Positions 19,752-31,104 of a stretch of DNA of 53,408 bases are shown piece by piece. Numbering within the stretch: the stretch's first letter is position 1; each line of letters starts with the position of its first letter. A model generated the notes under the pieces. That model did not search any database, was not told the DNA's origin, and saw only the letters and a list, made by a program, of their open reading frames with translations. The translations under genes were made by a program, and so were the position numbers. This DNA comes from an uncultured Pelagibacteraceae bacterium (GTDB lineage: Bacteria; Pseudomonadota; Alphaproteobacteria; Pelagibacterales; Pelagibacteraceae): assembly GCA_902516065.1 (NCBI GenBank), contig CABXXB010000004.1, positions 1 to 53,408 on the forward strand, in the 5' to 3' direction.

Positions 19752-22466
19752 TCAAATTTCATGTCTTGAACATGGCTGAGCACTTATTTTCCAACAAACA
19801 GGACATTTAGTACCTTCTGCTTTAAACGCCTCGGCTGAAATTTCATTATCTTTGCTTGGTTTAAGTTCTGCATTCGAAGTAATACATAACTCTGCAAAAT
19901 CAACGTCACTAAAATTTTTAAGTCTTTCCTTATTTAGACTAATCTTGATTGATGCCTCTAAACTTGATCCAATTACTTTTTCAGCTCGTTTTTCCTCAAT
20001 ACTTAGATTACATACATCTCTAATCTTAATTAAATCTAACCATTTAGTATTTAAATTTTCATTTTTAAAATTAATTGGAAATTTTATAAATTTTTCTAAA
20101 TGAATACTTTTTTTACTACCTACAATTTTATATATTTCTTCAGTTGTAAATGATAAAATTGGTGCAAACCATCTTAGTAATGAGGATAAAATAACTTTTA
20201 ATAATAATATTGATGATTGTCTTTTTTTTGAGTCTTGAGGATCACAATACAAACAATCTTTTCTAATATCAAAATAAAACGCTGAAAGATCGACCGTACA
20301 GAAATTTAAAAGATCTTTATAAAGATTATGAAAATCATAATTTTTAAAATACCTTTTAAAATTTTCATTTAATAAATAAATTTTGTGAAGCATGAATTGC
20401 TCTAGTTCTGGCAGAGTGTTTGTATCTATTTTTTCTAGATCAACCTCTTCTTTATTATCATTGATGTTTCCTAATAAATATCTGAAAGTATTTCTAATTT
20501 TTCGATAAGACTCAGCATGCTGATCAAGAATAGAAAAATCAATTCTTAAATCTTCTGCATAATTTGATGACGCCACCCAAATTCTTAAAATATCAGCTCC
20601 ATATTTCTTTAAAATATCTTCAGGAGCTATTACATTTCCTAATGATTTAGACATTTTGAGACCTTTTCCATCAACTACAAATCCATGGGAAAGTATAGAC
20701 TCAAATGGTGCCTTGCCTCTAGTTCCACATGATTCTAAAAGTGACGAATGAAACCAACCTCTGTGTTGATCTGATCCTTCTAAATACATAGAAGCAGGCC
20801 ATTTTAAATCTTCTCTTTTTTCTAAAACGAATGAATGAGTGGAGCCACTATCAAACCAAACCTCTACAATATCGCTTAGTTTTTCATATTCTTCAGCATT
20901 ATATTTTTCTCCTAAAAATCTTTGAGGATTATCTGAAAACCAACAATCAGAACCCTCTTTTTCATAAATTGATGCTATATTTTCAATCACTTTATCGTCT
21001 ACTAAAATTTCTTTTGTTTTCTTACTAACGAAAATAGGGAGTGGAACGCCCCAAACCCTTTGTCTTGAAACACACCAATCAGGCCTAGTCTCAATCATAG
21101 ATTTCAGTCTTTCTTTACCTTTATTTGGATAAAAAGTTGTTTCATCAATTGCTTTTAAGGCTTTATCTCTTAATTTATGACTTTCCATTGAAATGAACCA
21201 TTGTGGAGTTGCTCTATGTACGAGTGGAGCTTTAGATCTCCATGAGTGTGGGTAAGAATGAATTAATTCACCATTAGATAATAAATTTTTTTGTTCTTTA
21301 AGTTTTTCAATTACAATTGGATTTGCTTTAAATATATGTGTTCCATTGAATAATTTCACATGATTTGTATATTTCCCGTCTCCATCAACAGTTTCAATTG
21401 CTTTAATTCCATTATTTATACATAAATTAAAATCATCAGGTCCGTGACTAGGAGCACAATGGACTATTCCAGTTCCTTGCTCAGTTGTTACAAATCTTGC
21501 TTGAAGCATTGGAATATCAAGTTCATATCCAATTTTAAAAAAAGGATGATTGCAGATTGTATTGCGAAATTCTTTTCCTTTAAATGTATGTAGTTTTTTA
21601 TAATCTTTGATTTCACAATCTTTAACAACTGACTCTAATAAAGCTTCTGCAACAACTATTTTTCTATTTTTAAAATTACTTTCATCATTCAATTGTAGCA
21701 CTACATAATCAAGAGACTCATTATACGCTAGTGCCTTGTTTGCTGGAATTGTCCAAGGTGTTGTTGTCCAAATTATAATTTCACAACCAGCTAGCTCTTT
21801 GAAATCAGACGATTTAACTTGAAAAGATGCATAAATTGTATCTGATTTATGATCTTGATATTCTACTTCTGCATCTGCTAAAGCTGTCTTTTCAACTGTA
21901 GACCATAAAACTGGTTTAAAACCTTTGTATAAACTTCCTTCTTTTAAGAATTTTCCAAGCTCCCTCACAATTTGAGCTTCGGCATCAAAACTCATTGTAG
22001 AGTAATAATTCTCCCAATCTCCAATAACACCTAAACGTTTAAATTGTGATTTATGAATTTCGATCCATTTTTCTGCAAATGATCTGCACTCTTTTCTAAA
22101 CTCAACAATTGGAACATCATTTTTATTTTTTTTATTTTTTTTATATTGTTCCTCAATTTTCCACTCTATAGGTAAACCATGACAGTCCCACCCAGGAACA
22201 TAAATGCTATCTTTGCCATCCATTTGGTGAAATTTTACAATTATATCTTTCAAAATTTTATTAAGAGCAGTACCCATATGAATATTGCCATTTGCATAAG
22301 GGGGGCCATCGTGAAGAATAAATTTTTCTTTTCCCTTATTGGAGTTTCTTAATTCATCATAAAGATTAATCTCTTTCCAATATTCTAAAATTTCAGGCTC
22401 TCTAATCGGTAAATTAGCTTTCATAGAAAAAGCTGTTTTTGGCAGATTTATTTGTGATTTATTCAT
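19752..22466 (-). CDS. ileS: Isoleucyl-tRNA synthetase
   Basis: HDGPPYANGNIHMGTALNKILKD (HIGH-type), GLKMSKSLGNVI (KMSKS), Zn-binding CPVCWKIS. Confidence 0.98.
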   Translation of the reverse strand: MNKSQINLPKTAFSMKANLPIREPEILEYWKEINLYDELRNSNKGKEKFILHDGPPYANGNIHMGTALNKILKDIIVKFHQMDGKDSIYVPGWDCHGLPIEWKIEEQYKKNKKNKNDVPIVEFRKECRSFAEKWIEIHKSQFKRLGVIGDWENYYSTMSFDAEAQIVRELGKFLKEGSLYKGFKPVLWSTVEKTALADAEVEYQDHKSDTIYASFQVKSSDFKELAGCEIIIWTTTPWTIPANKALAYNESLDYVVLQLNDESNFKNRKIVVAEALLESVVKDCEIKDYKKLHTFKGKEFRNTICNHPFFKIGYELDIPMLQARFVTTEQGTGIVHCAPSHGPDDFNLCINNGIKAIETVDGDGKYTNHVKLFNGTHIFKANPIVIEKLKEQKNLLSNGELIHSYPHSWRSKAPLVHRATPQWFISMESHKLRDKALKAIDETTFYPNKGKERLKSMIETRPDWCVSRQRVWGVPLPIFVSKKTKEILVDDKVIENIASIYEKEGSDCWFSDNPQRFLGEKYNAEEYEKLSDIVEVWFDSGSTHSFVLEKREDLKWPASMYLEGSDQHRGWFHSSLLESCGTRGKAPFESILSHGFVVDGKGLKMSKSLGNVIAPEDILKKYGADILRIWVASSNYAEDLRIDFSILDQHAESYRKIRNTFRYLLGNINDNKEEVDLEKIDTNTLPELEQFMLHKIYLLNENFKRYFKNYDFHNLYKDLLNFCTVDLSAFYFDIRKDCLYCDPQDSKKRQSSILLLKVILSSLLRWFAPILSFTTEEIYKIVGSKKSIHLEKFIKFPINFKNENLNTKWLDLIKIRDVCNLSIEEKRAEKVIGSSLEASIKISLNKERLKNFSDVDFAELCITSNAELKPSKDNEISAEAFKAEGTKCPVCWKISAQPCSRHEI

Positions 22467-23386
22467 TAAGTTTTTTTTGCAATATTTAAATCAGTTTTTA
22501 TTTGGGTTCTTAATTGACTAACATTTTTAAATTTTTTTTCTTTTCTAATAAACTTTAAAAACTCTACTGATAAAAGCTTATTATAAAGATTTCCAGAAAA
22601 ATTAAATAAATGAACTTCTAATAGGATTTTTTTTTGATTAAATGTAGGCCTATATCCTAGATTTGCAATTCCTTTAAGATATTTAGTGTTATTTTTTCTT
22701 AAAACTCTAACTGCATAAACACCTGGTTTTGCCAGAACATAATCTTTTATATCTATATTACATGTTGGAAAACCAATTTTTTTTCCAACTTGTCTTCCTT
22801 TTTTAACAATTCCTTGTATTGCCCAATTTCTATTTAAAAGTTTATTTGCTTTTTCTAAAAATCCATTTTCTAAAAGATTTCTAATTAAAGATGATGAAAC
22901 AATCTTTTTATTATTGATTAATGGTTTTGGTTTTACTACTTTGTAATTATAAATTTTCTCATTTTTGATTAGTAAATTTACATTTCCTTCTCTTTTATTT
23001 CCAAATCTGAAGTTATTACTTACAAAAATAAACTTAGAATTTAATTTTTTATTCAAAATTTCTTTGATAAACACTATTGATTTAGTTTTGGAAAATTTAT
23101 AATCAAATTTTTTTGTTATAACAAAATCTACTTTAAATTTATTAAGTAATTTAATTTTTTGATCAATATTTGATAACCTAAAGTTTTTCAAATTTCTGTT
23201 AAAAAACATTTTTGGCATTGGATTAAAGTTAATCACGCCAATTTTTAAGTTATATTTTTTTTTATACGAATGTGCTAATCTAAATAATTTTTGATGACCG
23301 CGATGCAAGCCATCAAAATTCCCAATTAAAATAATTGATCCTCTATATTTTTTTTCTATATTAAAATTAGAATAATGTTTTACCAT
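22466..23386 (-). CDS. ribF: Bifunctional riboflavin kinase/FAD synthetase
   Basis: IGNFDGLHRGHQKLF, KGRQVGKKIGFPTCNI, KPGVYAVRV, GIANLGYRPTF. Confidence 0.95.
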   Translation of the reverse strand: MVKHYSNFNIEKKYRGSIILIGNFDGLHRGHQKLFRLAHSYKKKYNLKIGVINFNPMPKMFFNRNLKNFRLSNIDQKIKLLNKFKVDFVITKKFDYKFSKTKSIVFIKEILNKKLNSKFIFVSNNFRFGNKREGNVNLLIKNEKIYNYKVVKPKPLINNKKIVSSSLIRNLLENGFLEKANKLLNRNWAIQGIVKKGRQVGKKIGFPTCNIDIKDYVLAKPGVYAVRVLRKNNTKYLKGIANLGYRPTFNQKKILLEVHLFNFSGNLYNKLLSVEFLKFIRKEKKFKNVSQLRTQIKTDLNIAKKT

Positions 23387-24198
23387 TTTAAATCTGATTG
23401 AATAAAATTAATTATTGTTTCATATTCTTTTGAAACTTGTTGAATTCCTTTATCTTTGATTTCATCCCTGTGTATTCCATTAGAAATTAGTAAAGAGTCA
23501 TAATTTAACAGATTGGCACCTTTTATATCAGTATTTAAATTATCTCCGATTGATAATATCTTTTTATTATTGTTATCAATTGATTGATTATAAACTTCTG
23601 GGTGAGGTTTTCCAAAATAAACTACTTCACCACCCATTTTTTCAAAAACAATAGCAACAGATCCAGCGCATAACTCCCTTTTATTACCACGATCAACAAT
23701 CAAATCTGGATTTGTGCAAATCATTTTTTTATTAATATGATTTTCGAATAAATTTTTATAATAAATTAGATTTTCATCATGATCATCAAATAATCCTGTG
23801 CACAACAAGTATTCACTTTCTTGAATATCTTCACATTTATTATTTTCAAATAAGTCAAATAAATCAAAATCTCTTGGTGGACCTATATGATAAAATTTTT
23901 GTAGTAAAAAATTTTTTTTTAAATAATTCAATGCTGCTTCGCCTGATGTAAATACGTGATCTCTTAATTCTTGTTCCATTCCCATTTTTTGTAGAAAATT
24001 TTTAACAGTTTTATTTGGTCTTGGTGCATTGGTTAAAAGTACAAAAGCTTTATCTTTTTTTAAGAGTTCTTTAAGAACAATTATTGCTTTTTCATTTAGT
24101 TTAATCCCATTATGAATTACGCCCCAGAGATCAATATAAAAAAGATCATAATTATCAGCTATTGATTGAAGGCCATTTAAATCTAAATTTTTGGTCAT
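23380..24198 (-). CDS. HAD-superfamily class IIA hydrolase
   Basis: FYIDLWGVIHNGIKLNEKA, LLTNAPRPNKTV, GKPHPEVYN, LSIGDNLNTDIKGANL. Confidence 0.9.
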   Translation of the reverse strand: MTKNLDLNGLQSIADNYDLFYIDLWGVIHNGIKLNEKAIIVLKELLKKDKAFVLLTNAPRPNKTVKNFLQKMGMEQELRDHVFTSGEAALNYLKKNFLLQKFYHIGPPRDFDLFDLFENNKCEDIQESEYLLCTGLFDDHDENLIYYKNLFENHINKKMICTNPDLIVDRGNKRELCAGSVAIVFEKMGGEVVYFGKPHPEVYNQSIDNNNKKILSIGDNLNTDIKGANLLNYDSLLISNGIHRDEIKDKGIQQVSKEYETIINFIQSDLKW

Positions 24199-24265
24199 AT
24201 TTTAAGGTATAACCCATAAAATATCGAATTTACTATCAATATTAATATTCTCAAAGAGTTTCCAT

Positions 24266-24294
24266 CTTGAAATAGACGTCGAAATATCTATATG
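24266..24294 (+). promoter_or_regulatory. Candidate RpoH (sigma-32)-type promoter of groESL
   Basis: CTTGAA at 24266-24271 and CTATAT at 24288-24293, i.e. CTTG-N18-CTATAT, close to the alphaproteobacterial RpoH consensus (CTTG-N17/18-CYTATNT) and 37 bp before the groES start. Confidence 0.6.
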
Positions 24295-24330
24295 AAGCTC
24301 ATATTTATAAAGATTTATAAAGGAGAATTT

Positions 24331-24621
24331 ATGAAGTTTAAACCGTTACACGATAGAGTTTTAATAGAAGTTTTGGATAGCAGCGAAAAAACTGCTGGTG
24401 GAATTATCATCCCAGATACTGCACAAGAAAAACCTCAAGAGGGTAAAGTTGTTGCAGTTGGAGGTGGGGCAAAAACTGAGGATGGGAAAAAAATTCCGAT
24501 GGATGTTAAGGTTGGTGATAAAGTTTTATTTGGCAAATGGTCAGGAACTGAAGTTAAAATCGATGGTAAAGAATACAGCATAATGAAAGAGTCTGACATT
24601 ATGGGTATTTCAGGAAAATAA
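24331..24621 (+). CDS. groES: Co-chaperonin GroES
   Basis: [38 protein letters not shown]; start at 24331 after SD aaaggagaattt (track start at 24292 too long). Confidence 0.97.
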   Translation: MKFKPLHDRVLIEVLDSSEKTAGGIIIPDTAQEKPQEGKVVAVGGGAKTEDGKKIPMDVKVGDKVLFGKWSGTEVKIDGKEYSIMKESDIMGISGK

Positions 24622-24630
24622 TTTAATTAA

Positions 24631-26298
<1,668 letters not shown>

Positions 26299-26323
26299 TC
26301 CGCAATTCCTCGATTTAAAATTT

Positions 26324-26354
26324 AAAGGCCATCATTTTGATGGCCTTTTTTTTT
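26324..26354 (+). terminator. Intrinsic terminator after groEL
   Basis: AAAGGCCATCA-TTT-TGATGGCCTTT stem followed by a T tract, directly downstream of the groEL stop. Confidence 0.92.
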
Positions 26355-26374
26355 ATAATTATTAGAATAATTTT

Positions 26375-26491
26375 ATGTCAAAACGCTATAGTGGAAAATC
26401 TTTTAAAGATTCAAGCGTTAGTAAAAAACCAAAGTTTAGCCTGAAAGAAAAAAGAAGATTAAAAAGAGAAAAAACAAAAAAAACAAAATAA
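26375..26491 (+). CDS. Possible 38-aa Lys/Arg-rich microprotein
   Basis: ATG...TAA: MSKRYSGKSFKDSSVSKKPKFSLKEKRRLKREKTKKTK*; lies between the groEL terminator and typA; no clear SD. Confidence 0.4.
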   Translation: MSKRYSGKSFKDSSVSKKPKFSLKEKRRLKREKTKKTK

Positions 26492-26577
26492 CACGATATT
26501 TTTCGTAAAATCCTAATATTTTTCTGAGTTTTTAAGAGTTTCCAAAAAAAAAAATTAATATATAAGAGCCACAATTT

Positions 26578-28404
26578 ATGAGCAACAATATAAGAAACAT
26601 CACCATTATTGCACACGTTGACCACGGTAAAACTACTCTAATTGATAACTTAATGAAACAAAGTGGCTCATTTAGAGAAAATGAAATTATTGATGAAAGA
26701 TTAATGGACTCAGGTGAGCTAGAAAAAGAAAGAGGAATTACTATTTTAGCTAAACCAGCTTCAATAAATTGGAAGGATTCAAGAATTAATATTATTGATA
26801 CCCCTGGCCATAGAGATTTTGCTGCTGAAGTAGAAAGAGTACTTAGCATGGCTGATGGTGCATTATTACTTATAGACTCTGCTGAAGGTGTGATGCCTCA
26901 AACAAAATTTGTATTATCAAAAGCATTAAAACAAGGTTTAAAACCTATTGTAGTAATTAATAAATTAGACAAAGCAGACCAAAGAGCTGATGAAGTTTTA
27001 AACGAAACATTTGATTTATTTGTTAGCCTTGATGCCAATGAAGAACAATTAGATTTTCCAGTTTTATATGCAAGTGGTAGATCTGGTTGGGCTGATAAAG
27101 AAGTTGAGGGTTCTAGAAAAAATTTAAATCCTTTACTAGATCAAATTATAGAACATGTGAAGCCAGCAGAACTTGATAGATCAAAACCTTTTGCAATGCT
27201 ATCAACACTTCTTTATGCGGATAATTTTCTAGGTAGAAGTTTGGTGGGAAGAATTACCCAAGGAACTGCAAAAGCCAATCAAGCAATAAAAGCTATTAAC
27301 TTAAAAGGTGAAAAAGTTGACGAAGGAAGACTTACAAAAATATTTAGATATGAAGGGACTAAAAAAGTTCCAATTGAGATTGGTGAGGCAGGAGATATTG
27401 TTGTAGTTGCTGGCCTAGAAAAAGCTAATGTTGCAGATACAATTTGTGATTTAGAGGTAAATGAACCAATTACTGCTACCCCAATTGATCCACCAACTAT
27501 GTCCATTACAATAACTGTTAATACTTCGCCATTAGCAGGAACTGAAGGTAAAAAACTTACTAGCACACAAATTAGAGATAGGTTAATCCAAGAGGCACAA
27601 AATAATGTTGGTATCACATTTTCAGAAAATGATGGCAATGAGTCTTTTGTAGTCAGTGGCAGAGGTGAGCTTATGTTAGAAATATTACTTACTCAAATGA
27701 GAAGAGAAGGATTTGAAATGACAGTTAGTCCTCCAAAAGTTTTATATAAAAAAGATGAAAGTGGAAACAAGTTGGAACCTATTGAAGAAGTTACTATGGA
27801 TCTTGATGAAGAACATTCATCTAAAATAATTGACTCAATGAATAGAAGAAAAGGGAAATTAATAGAACTCAAAGATACTGGTAAAAATAAAAAACGATTA
27901 ATATTTCATGCTCCAACAAGAGGTCTAATGGGTTACACTAGTAGATTTCTTACTCTTACAAAAGGAAATGGAGTAATAAATAGAATTTTTCACGACTATG
28001 GTCCTTTTGAAGGAGAAATGGAAGGTAGAAGAAATGGTGCTTTAATATCAATGGAACAAGGAAAAGCTGTTGCATTTGCAATATTTAATTTGCAAGCACG
28101 AGGTGAGATGTTTGTAACTCACAATGATCCTGTTTATGCAGGTATGATTGTTGGATTGGCTCCAAAGCCAGGTGATATGATTATAAATGTTATGAAAGGT
28201 AAAAAATTGACAAATATGAGAACCCAAGGCACTGACGAAAATGTTGTCCTCACTCCAGTAAGAAAAATGTCTATTGCCGAACAGTTAAGTATTTTAAACA
28301 CAGATGAAGCTTTAGAAATTACACCAGAATCATGTAGATTAAGAAAGGCTATTCTTGATCCTCATGAAAGAAAAAGAAGTGAAAAGTCAGGTGCTGCAGC
28401 CTAA
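26578..28404 (+). CDS. typA: Ribosome-associated GTPase TypA/BipA
   Basis: NITIIAHVDHGKTTLIDNLMKQSG, ERGITILAK, DTPGHRDFAAEVER, FHDYGPFEGEMEGRRNGALIS. Confidence 0.98.
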   Translation: MSNNIRNITIIAHVDHGKTTLIDNLMKQSGSFRENEIIDERLMDSGELEKERGITILAKPASINWKDSRINIIDTPGHRDFAAEVERVLSMADGALLLIDSAEGVMPQTKFVLSKALKQGLKPIVVINKLDKADQRADEVLNETFDLFVSLDANEEQLDFPVLYASGRSGWADKEVEGSRKNLNPLLDQIIEHVKPAELDRSKPFAMLSTLLYADNFLGRSLVGRITQGTAKANQAIKAINLKGEKVDEGRLTKIFRYEGTKKVPIEIGEAGDIVVVAGLEKANVADTICDLEVNEPITATPIDPPTMSITITVNTSPLAGTEGKKLTSTQIRDRLIQEAQNNVGITFSENDGNESFVVSGRGELMLEILLTQMRREGFEMTVSPPKVLYKKDESGNKLEPIEEVTMDLDEEHSSKIIDSMNRRKGKLIELKDTGKNKKRLIFHAPTRGLMGYTSRFLTLTKGNGVINRIFHDYGPFEGEMEGRRNGALISMEQGKAVAFAIFNLQARGEMFVTHNDPVYAGMIVGLAPKPGDMIINVMKGKKLTNMRTQGTDENVVLTPVRKMSIAEQLSILNTDEALEITPESCRLRKAILDPHERKRSEKSGAAA

Positions 28405-29048
28405 TCAAATATTTTATCAACCAAATATAACCCTAAAGCAACACAAGGACCTATTCCAAAAGCAAACAATAGAGTTCCTAGCCCCACCGTTCCTCCTAAA
28501 TACCACCCCACACTAACAACTGAAATTTCCAAAGTTCCTCTAACAACTGCTATTGGTAAATTTGATATTTTCTGTAATCCTATCATTAAACCATCTCTCG
28601 GGCCTGCTCCTAAGTTAGAAACCAAATAAATACCACCACCTATTCCAACGGTAATTACTGAAATGACAGCTAAGATTATCTGATGAATATAATTCGATGG
28701 AGTTGGTACAAATTTAATACAAAGATCAATCATCAATGCTATTATCAATGCATTAAAAATAGTTCCCATTCCTGGTTTTAGACCTAATGGTATCCATAAA
28801 ATTAAAACTGCTATACTTATAAAAAGTGTAATTGTTCCGATAGTTAAATTGACATTTAAAGAAATACCTTGCGCTAAAACACTCCACGGAGAAGCTCCAG
28901 TAAATGAAACAATTAACAAGCCCTCACCCAACCCAAACAACGTTAAACCAAAACATAAAAAGAAAAATGTAGAAAATCTTGGTTTAAAATTATATGGTTT
29001 TTTAGAACTCCAATTTACTTTAGGTATTTTCTTTATTTTTAAAAACAT
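28401..29048 (-). CDS. YitT/YczE-like integral membrane protein
   Basis: LFGLGEGLLIVSFTGASPWSVLAQGIS, GGGIYLVSNLGAGPRDGLMIGL, LGTLLFAFGIGPCVALGL. Confidence 0.75.
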   Translation of the reverse strand: MFLKIKKIPKVNWSSKKPYNFKPRFSTFFFLCFGLTLFGLGEGLLIVSFTGASPWSVLAQGISLNVNLTIGTITLFISIAVLILWIPLGLKPGMGTIFNALIIALMIDLCIKFVPTPSNYIHQIILAVISVITVGIGGGIYLVSNLGAGPRDGLMIGLQKISNLPIAVVRGTLEISVVSVGWYLGGTVGLGTLLFAFGIGPCVALGLYLVDKIFD

Positions 29049-29100
29049 CTTTTAATAAGTTATTTCTATTATCGCTAAAGTCTAATAATGTAGCTGGTAA

Positions 29101-29781
29101 ATGAAAAAAACCATAGTTATTTTATTTATTTTACTCTGCTCAACTATTTCGATAGCTCATATGGGTCACTATAATAAATATGATAAAATTGAAATGGAAA
29201 TTTTTAGAAATGGTGAATTAATTGGATATAACTATTATTTTTTTAGCAGAAAAGGTGATGAAACAATTGTTACAAATCAAATTAAATTTTCAGTAAAACT
29301 TTTAGGAGCAACTATTTTTCAAGTTGAAGGATTTGGAGAGGAAAAATATATTAAAAATCAATTAATTTCTTATAACTCAAAAACTTTACAAAATGATAAA
29401 AAAAAATTTGTTAATTTAGACTACAGTAAAAAAGATAATAAATTTAATATTAAAGGTTCTTCGTTTAGTGGAAAAGTATCTAATAATAATGTCATTGGAA
29501 ATTGGTGGAACCATAAAATTTTACAAGCGGATAGTCAAATTAGTCCAGTATCTGGTAGTATCAAGGAGCAGGTTGTTACATTTATAGGAAAAGAAAAAAT
29601 CAATCAATATGGCAATACTTATGAAGTTGATCATTTTAAATTAATTTCTAAAGATATGTCGATACCTAAAGATAAGCGTCTAGATTTTGATATTTGGTTT
29701 GATAGAAAAAATTCTATGATTATAAGAGTTTCATATTCAAGAATGGGGGACTGGGAATATCGTCTTAAGAATTTTGAATAA
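29101..29781 (+). CDS. Exported DUF6134-like protein
   Basis: Signal peptide; EMEIFRNGELIGYNYYFFSRKGDETIVTNQIKFSVKLLG; GNWWNHKIL. Confidence 0.65.
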   Translation: MKKTIVILFILLCSTISIAHMGHYNKYDKIEMEIFRNGELIGYNYYFFSRKGDETIVTNQIKFSVKLLGATIFQVEGFGEEKYIKNQLISYNSKTLQNDKKKFVNLDYSKKDNKFNIKGSSFSGKVSNNNVIGNWWNHKILQADSQISPVSGSIKEQVVTFIGKEKINQYGNTYEVDHFKLISKDMSIPKDKRLDFDIWFDRKNSMIIRVSYSRMGDWEYRLKNFE

Positions 29782-29787
29782 ATTTAA

Positions 29788-31104
29788 TTATTTACCTGCA
29801 ACAACCATGCCTTCAATCATTAAAGTTGGTGAATTTGTTGAATACTGAAATTCTAAGTCATTTGCTAAAGTTATATTTTGGAACATATCTCTGAAGTTTC
29901 CAGCTATAGTAATTTCATTAATTGGATATTTGAATTCCCCATTTTCAATTAAAAAACCAGTTGCCCCTACAGAATAATCACCAGTTATGATGTTGCTTCC
30001 ATGGCCAATAGTCTCTGTAATATATAAACTTTTCGAGTTAGAACTTAATAGATCTTTTAAAGCAATTTTTCCGTTATCAAAATAAAGATTACTAGTTCCA
30101 CCACTCCTTCCATTTGATTTAAGATTTAACTTCTTTCCGTTATAAGTATCTATCAAATAATGTTTCAAAATTCCTTGTTCAACTAACTTCAGGGTCTCTG
30201 TTTTTACTCCCTCAGAGTCAAAGCTCTGTGAACCTAAGCCTTTAATAATGTCAGGTTTATCAAATATATTTATTGAGTCTGAAAATATTTTTTGGCCAAT
30301 CATATCTTTTAAAAACGAAGTTCCTCTTGAAATGGCAGATGAAGATATTGCACTAGCAAAAGTGCTTAGTATTCCTTTTGCGATTCTTTTATCAAAAATT
30401 ATTGGAATTTTTTCACTTCCAATTTTTTTTGGACTTAATTTTCTGATGGTGTTTTCAGCAGCTGCTTTACCTAATTCCTCTGCGCTTTTAATATCATCTA
30501 GATGACACTTAAGGGTATATTCATAATCTCTCTCCATACTTTTATCATCTTTAGCAACAGCAACACTAGATGCTACAAATGATGAAGTTTTAAAACCTTT
30601 GCAAAAACCATCACTATTAGCCAAAATAAAATTTGATTTGTCTTCAGTAAAACTTGACTCTGTATTTATTATCTTTTTATCAACAGAAGCAGAATTTTCT
30701 AATACTGATAAATATTTAATTTTGTCATTGTTCTCAATATGAGTATCATCATATAAATTTAACTCTTTAATTTCTTGAGCAAGCAAATCTCTATCAGGAA
30801 GTGCATTAAATTCATCCTCTGGAGTATTTTTTGTAGTTTCAATACATTTTTCAATTAATATATTTAAGTTGTCTTGTAATAAATTCGATGAAGATATAGA
30901 TGATTTTTTCTTTCCTATGTAAGTAGTTATATCTACTCCTAGATTGTCTGACCTATTAGACTCATCAAGCTTTTTGTTCCTAAAATTTACAGTCTCAGAA
31001 ATAGAACTGCCTACATTTATACTTGCATCTGTGGCTCCTAATTTTTTAGCAAGGTCTAAACAATAAGAGGCTTTATTTTCTAAATATTCTTGATCTTTAA
31101 CCAT
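29788..31104 (-). CDS. pmbA: TldE/PmbA family metalloprotease subunit
   Basis: C-terminal VGATGFLIENGEFKYPINEITIAGN; adjacent TldD partner. Confidence 0.9.
   Translation of the reverse strand: MVKDQEYLENKASYCLDLAKKLGATDASINVGSSISETVNFRNKKLDESNRSDNLGVDITTYIGKKKSSISSSNLLQDNLNILIEKCIETTKNTPEDEFNALPDRDLLAQEIKELNLYDDTHIENNDKIKYLSVLENSASVDKKIINTESSFTEDKSNFILANSDGFCKGFKTSSFVASSVAVAKDDKSMERDYEYTLKCHLDDIKSAEELGKAAAENTIRKLSPKKIGSEKIPIIFDKRIAKGILSTFASAISSSAISRGTSFLKDMIGQKIFSDSINIFDKPDIIKGLGSQSFDSEGVKTETLKLVEQGILKHYLIDTYNGKKLNLKSNGRSGGTSNLYFDNGKIALKDLLSSNSKSLYITETIGHGSNIITGDYSVGATGFLIENGEFKYPINEITIAGNFRDMFQNITLANDLEFQYSTNSPTLMIEGMVVAGK

Noticed and set aside
24295-24330. Possible RNA thermometer in the groES leader
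   Set aside because: Repeated TTTATAAAG is present, but nothing pairs convincingly with the SD AAGGAGA.
26386-26849. Minus-strand ORFs (79 and 105 aa) around the typA start
   Set aside because: Antisense shadows of typA and A-rich leader; no family resemblance.
27279-27638. 119-aa minus ORF inside typA
   Set aside because: Antisense shadow of typA with no recognisable domain.
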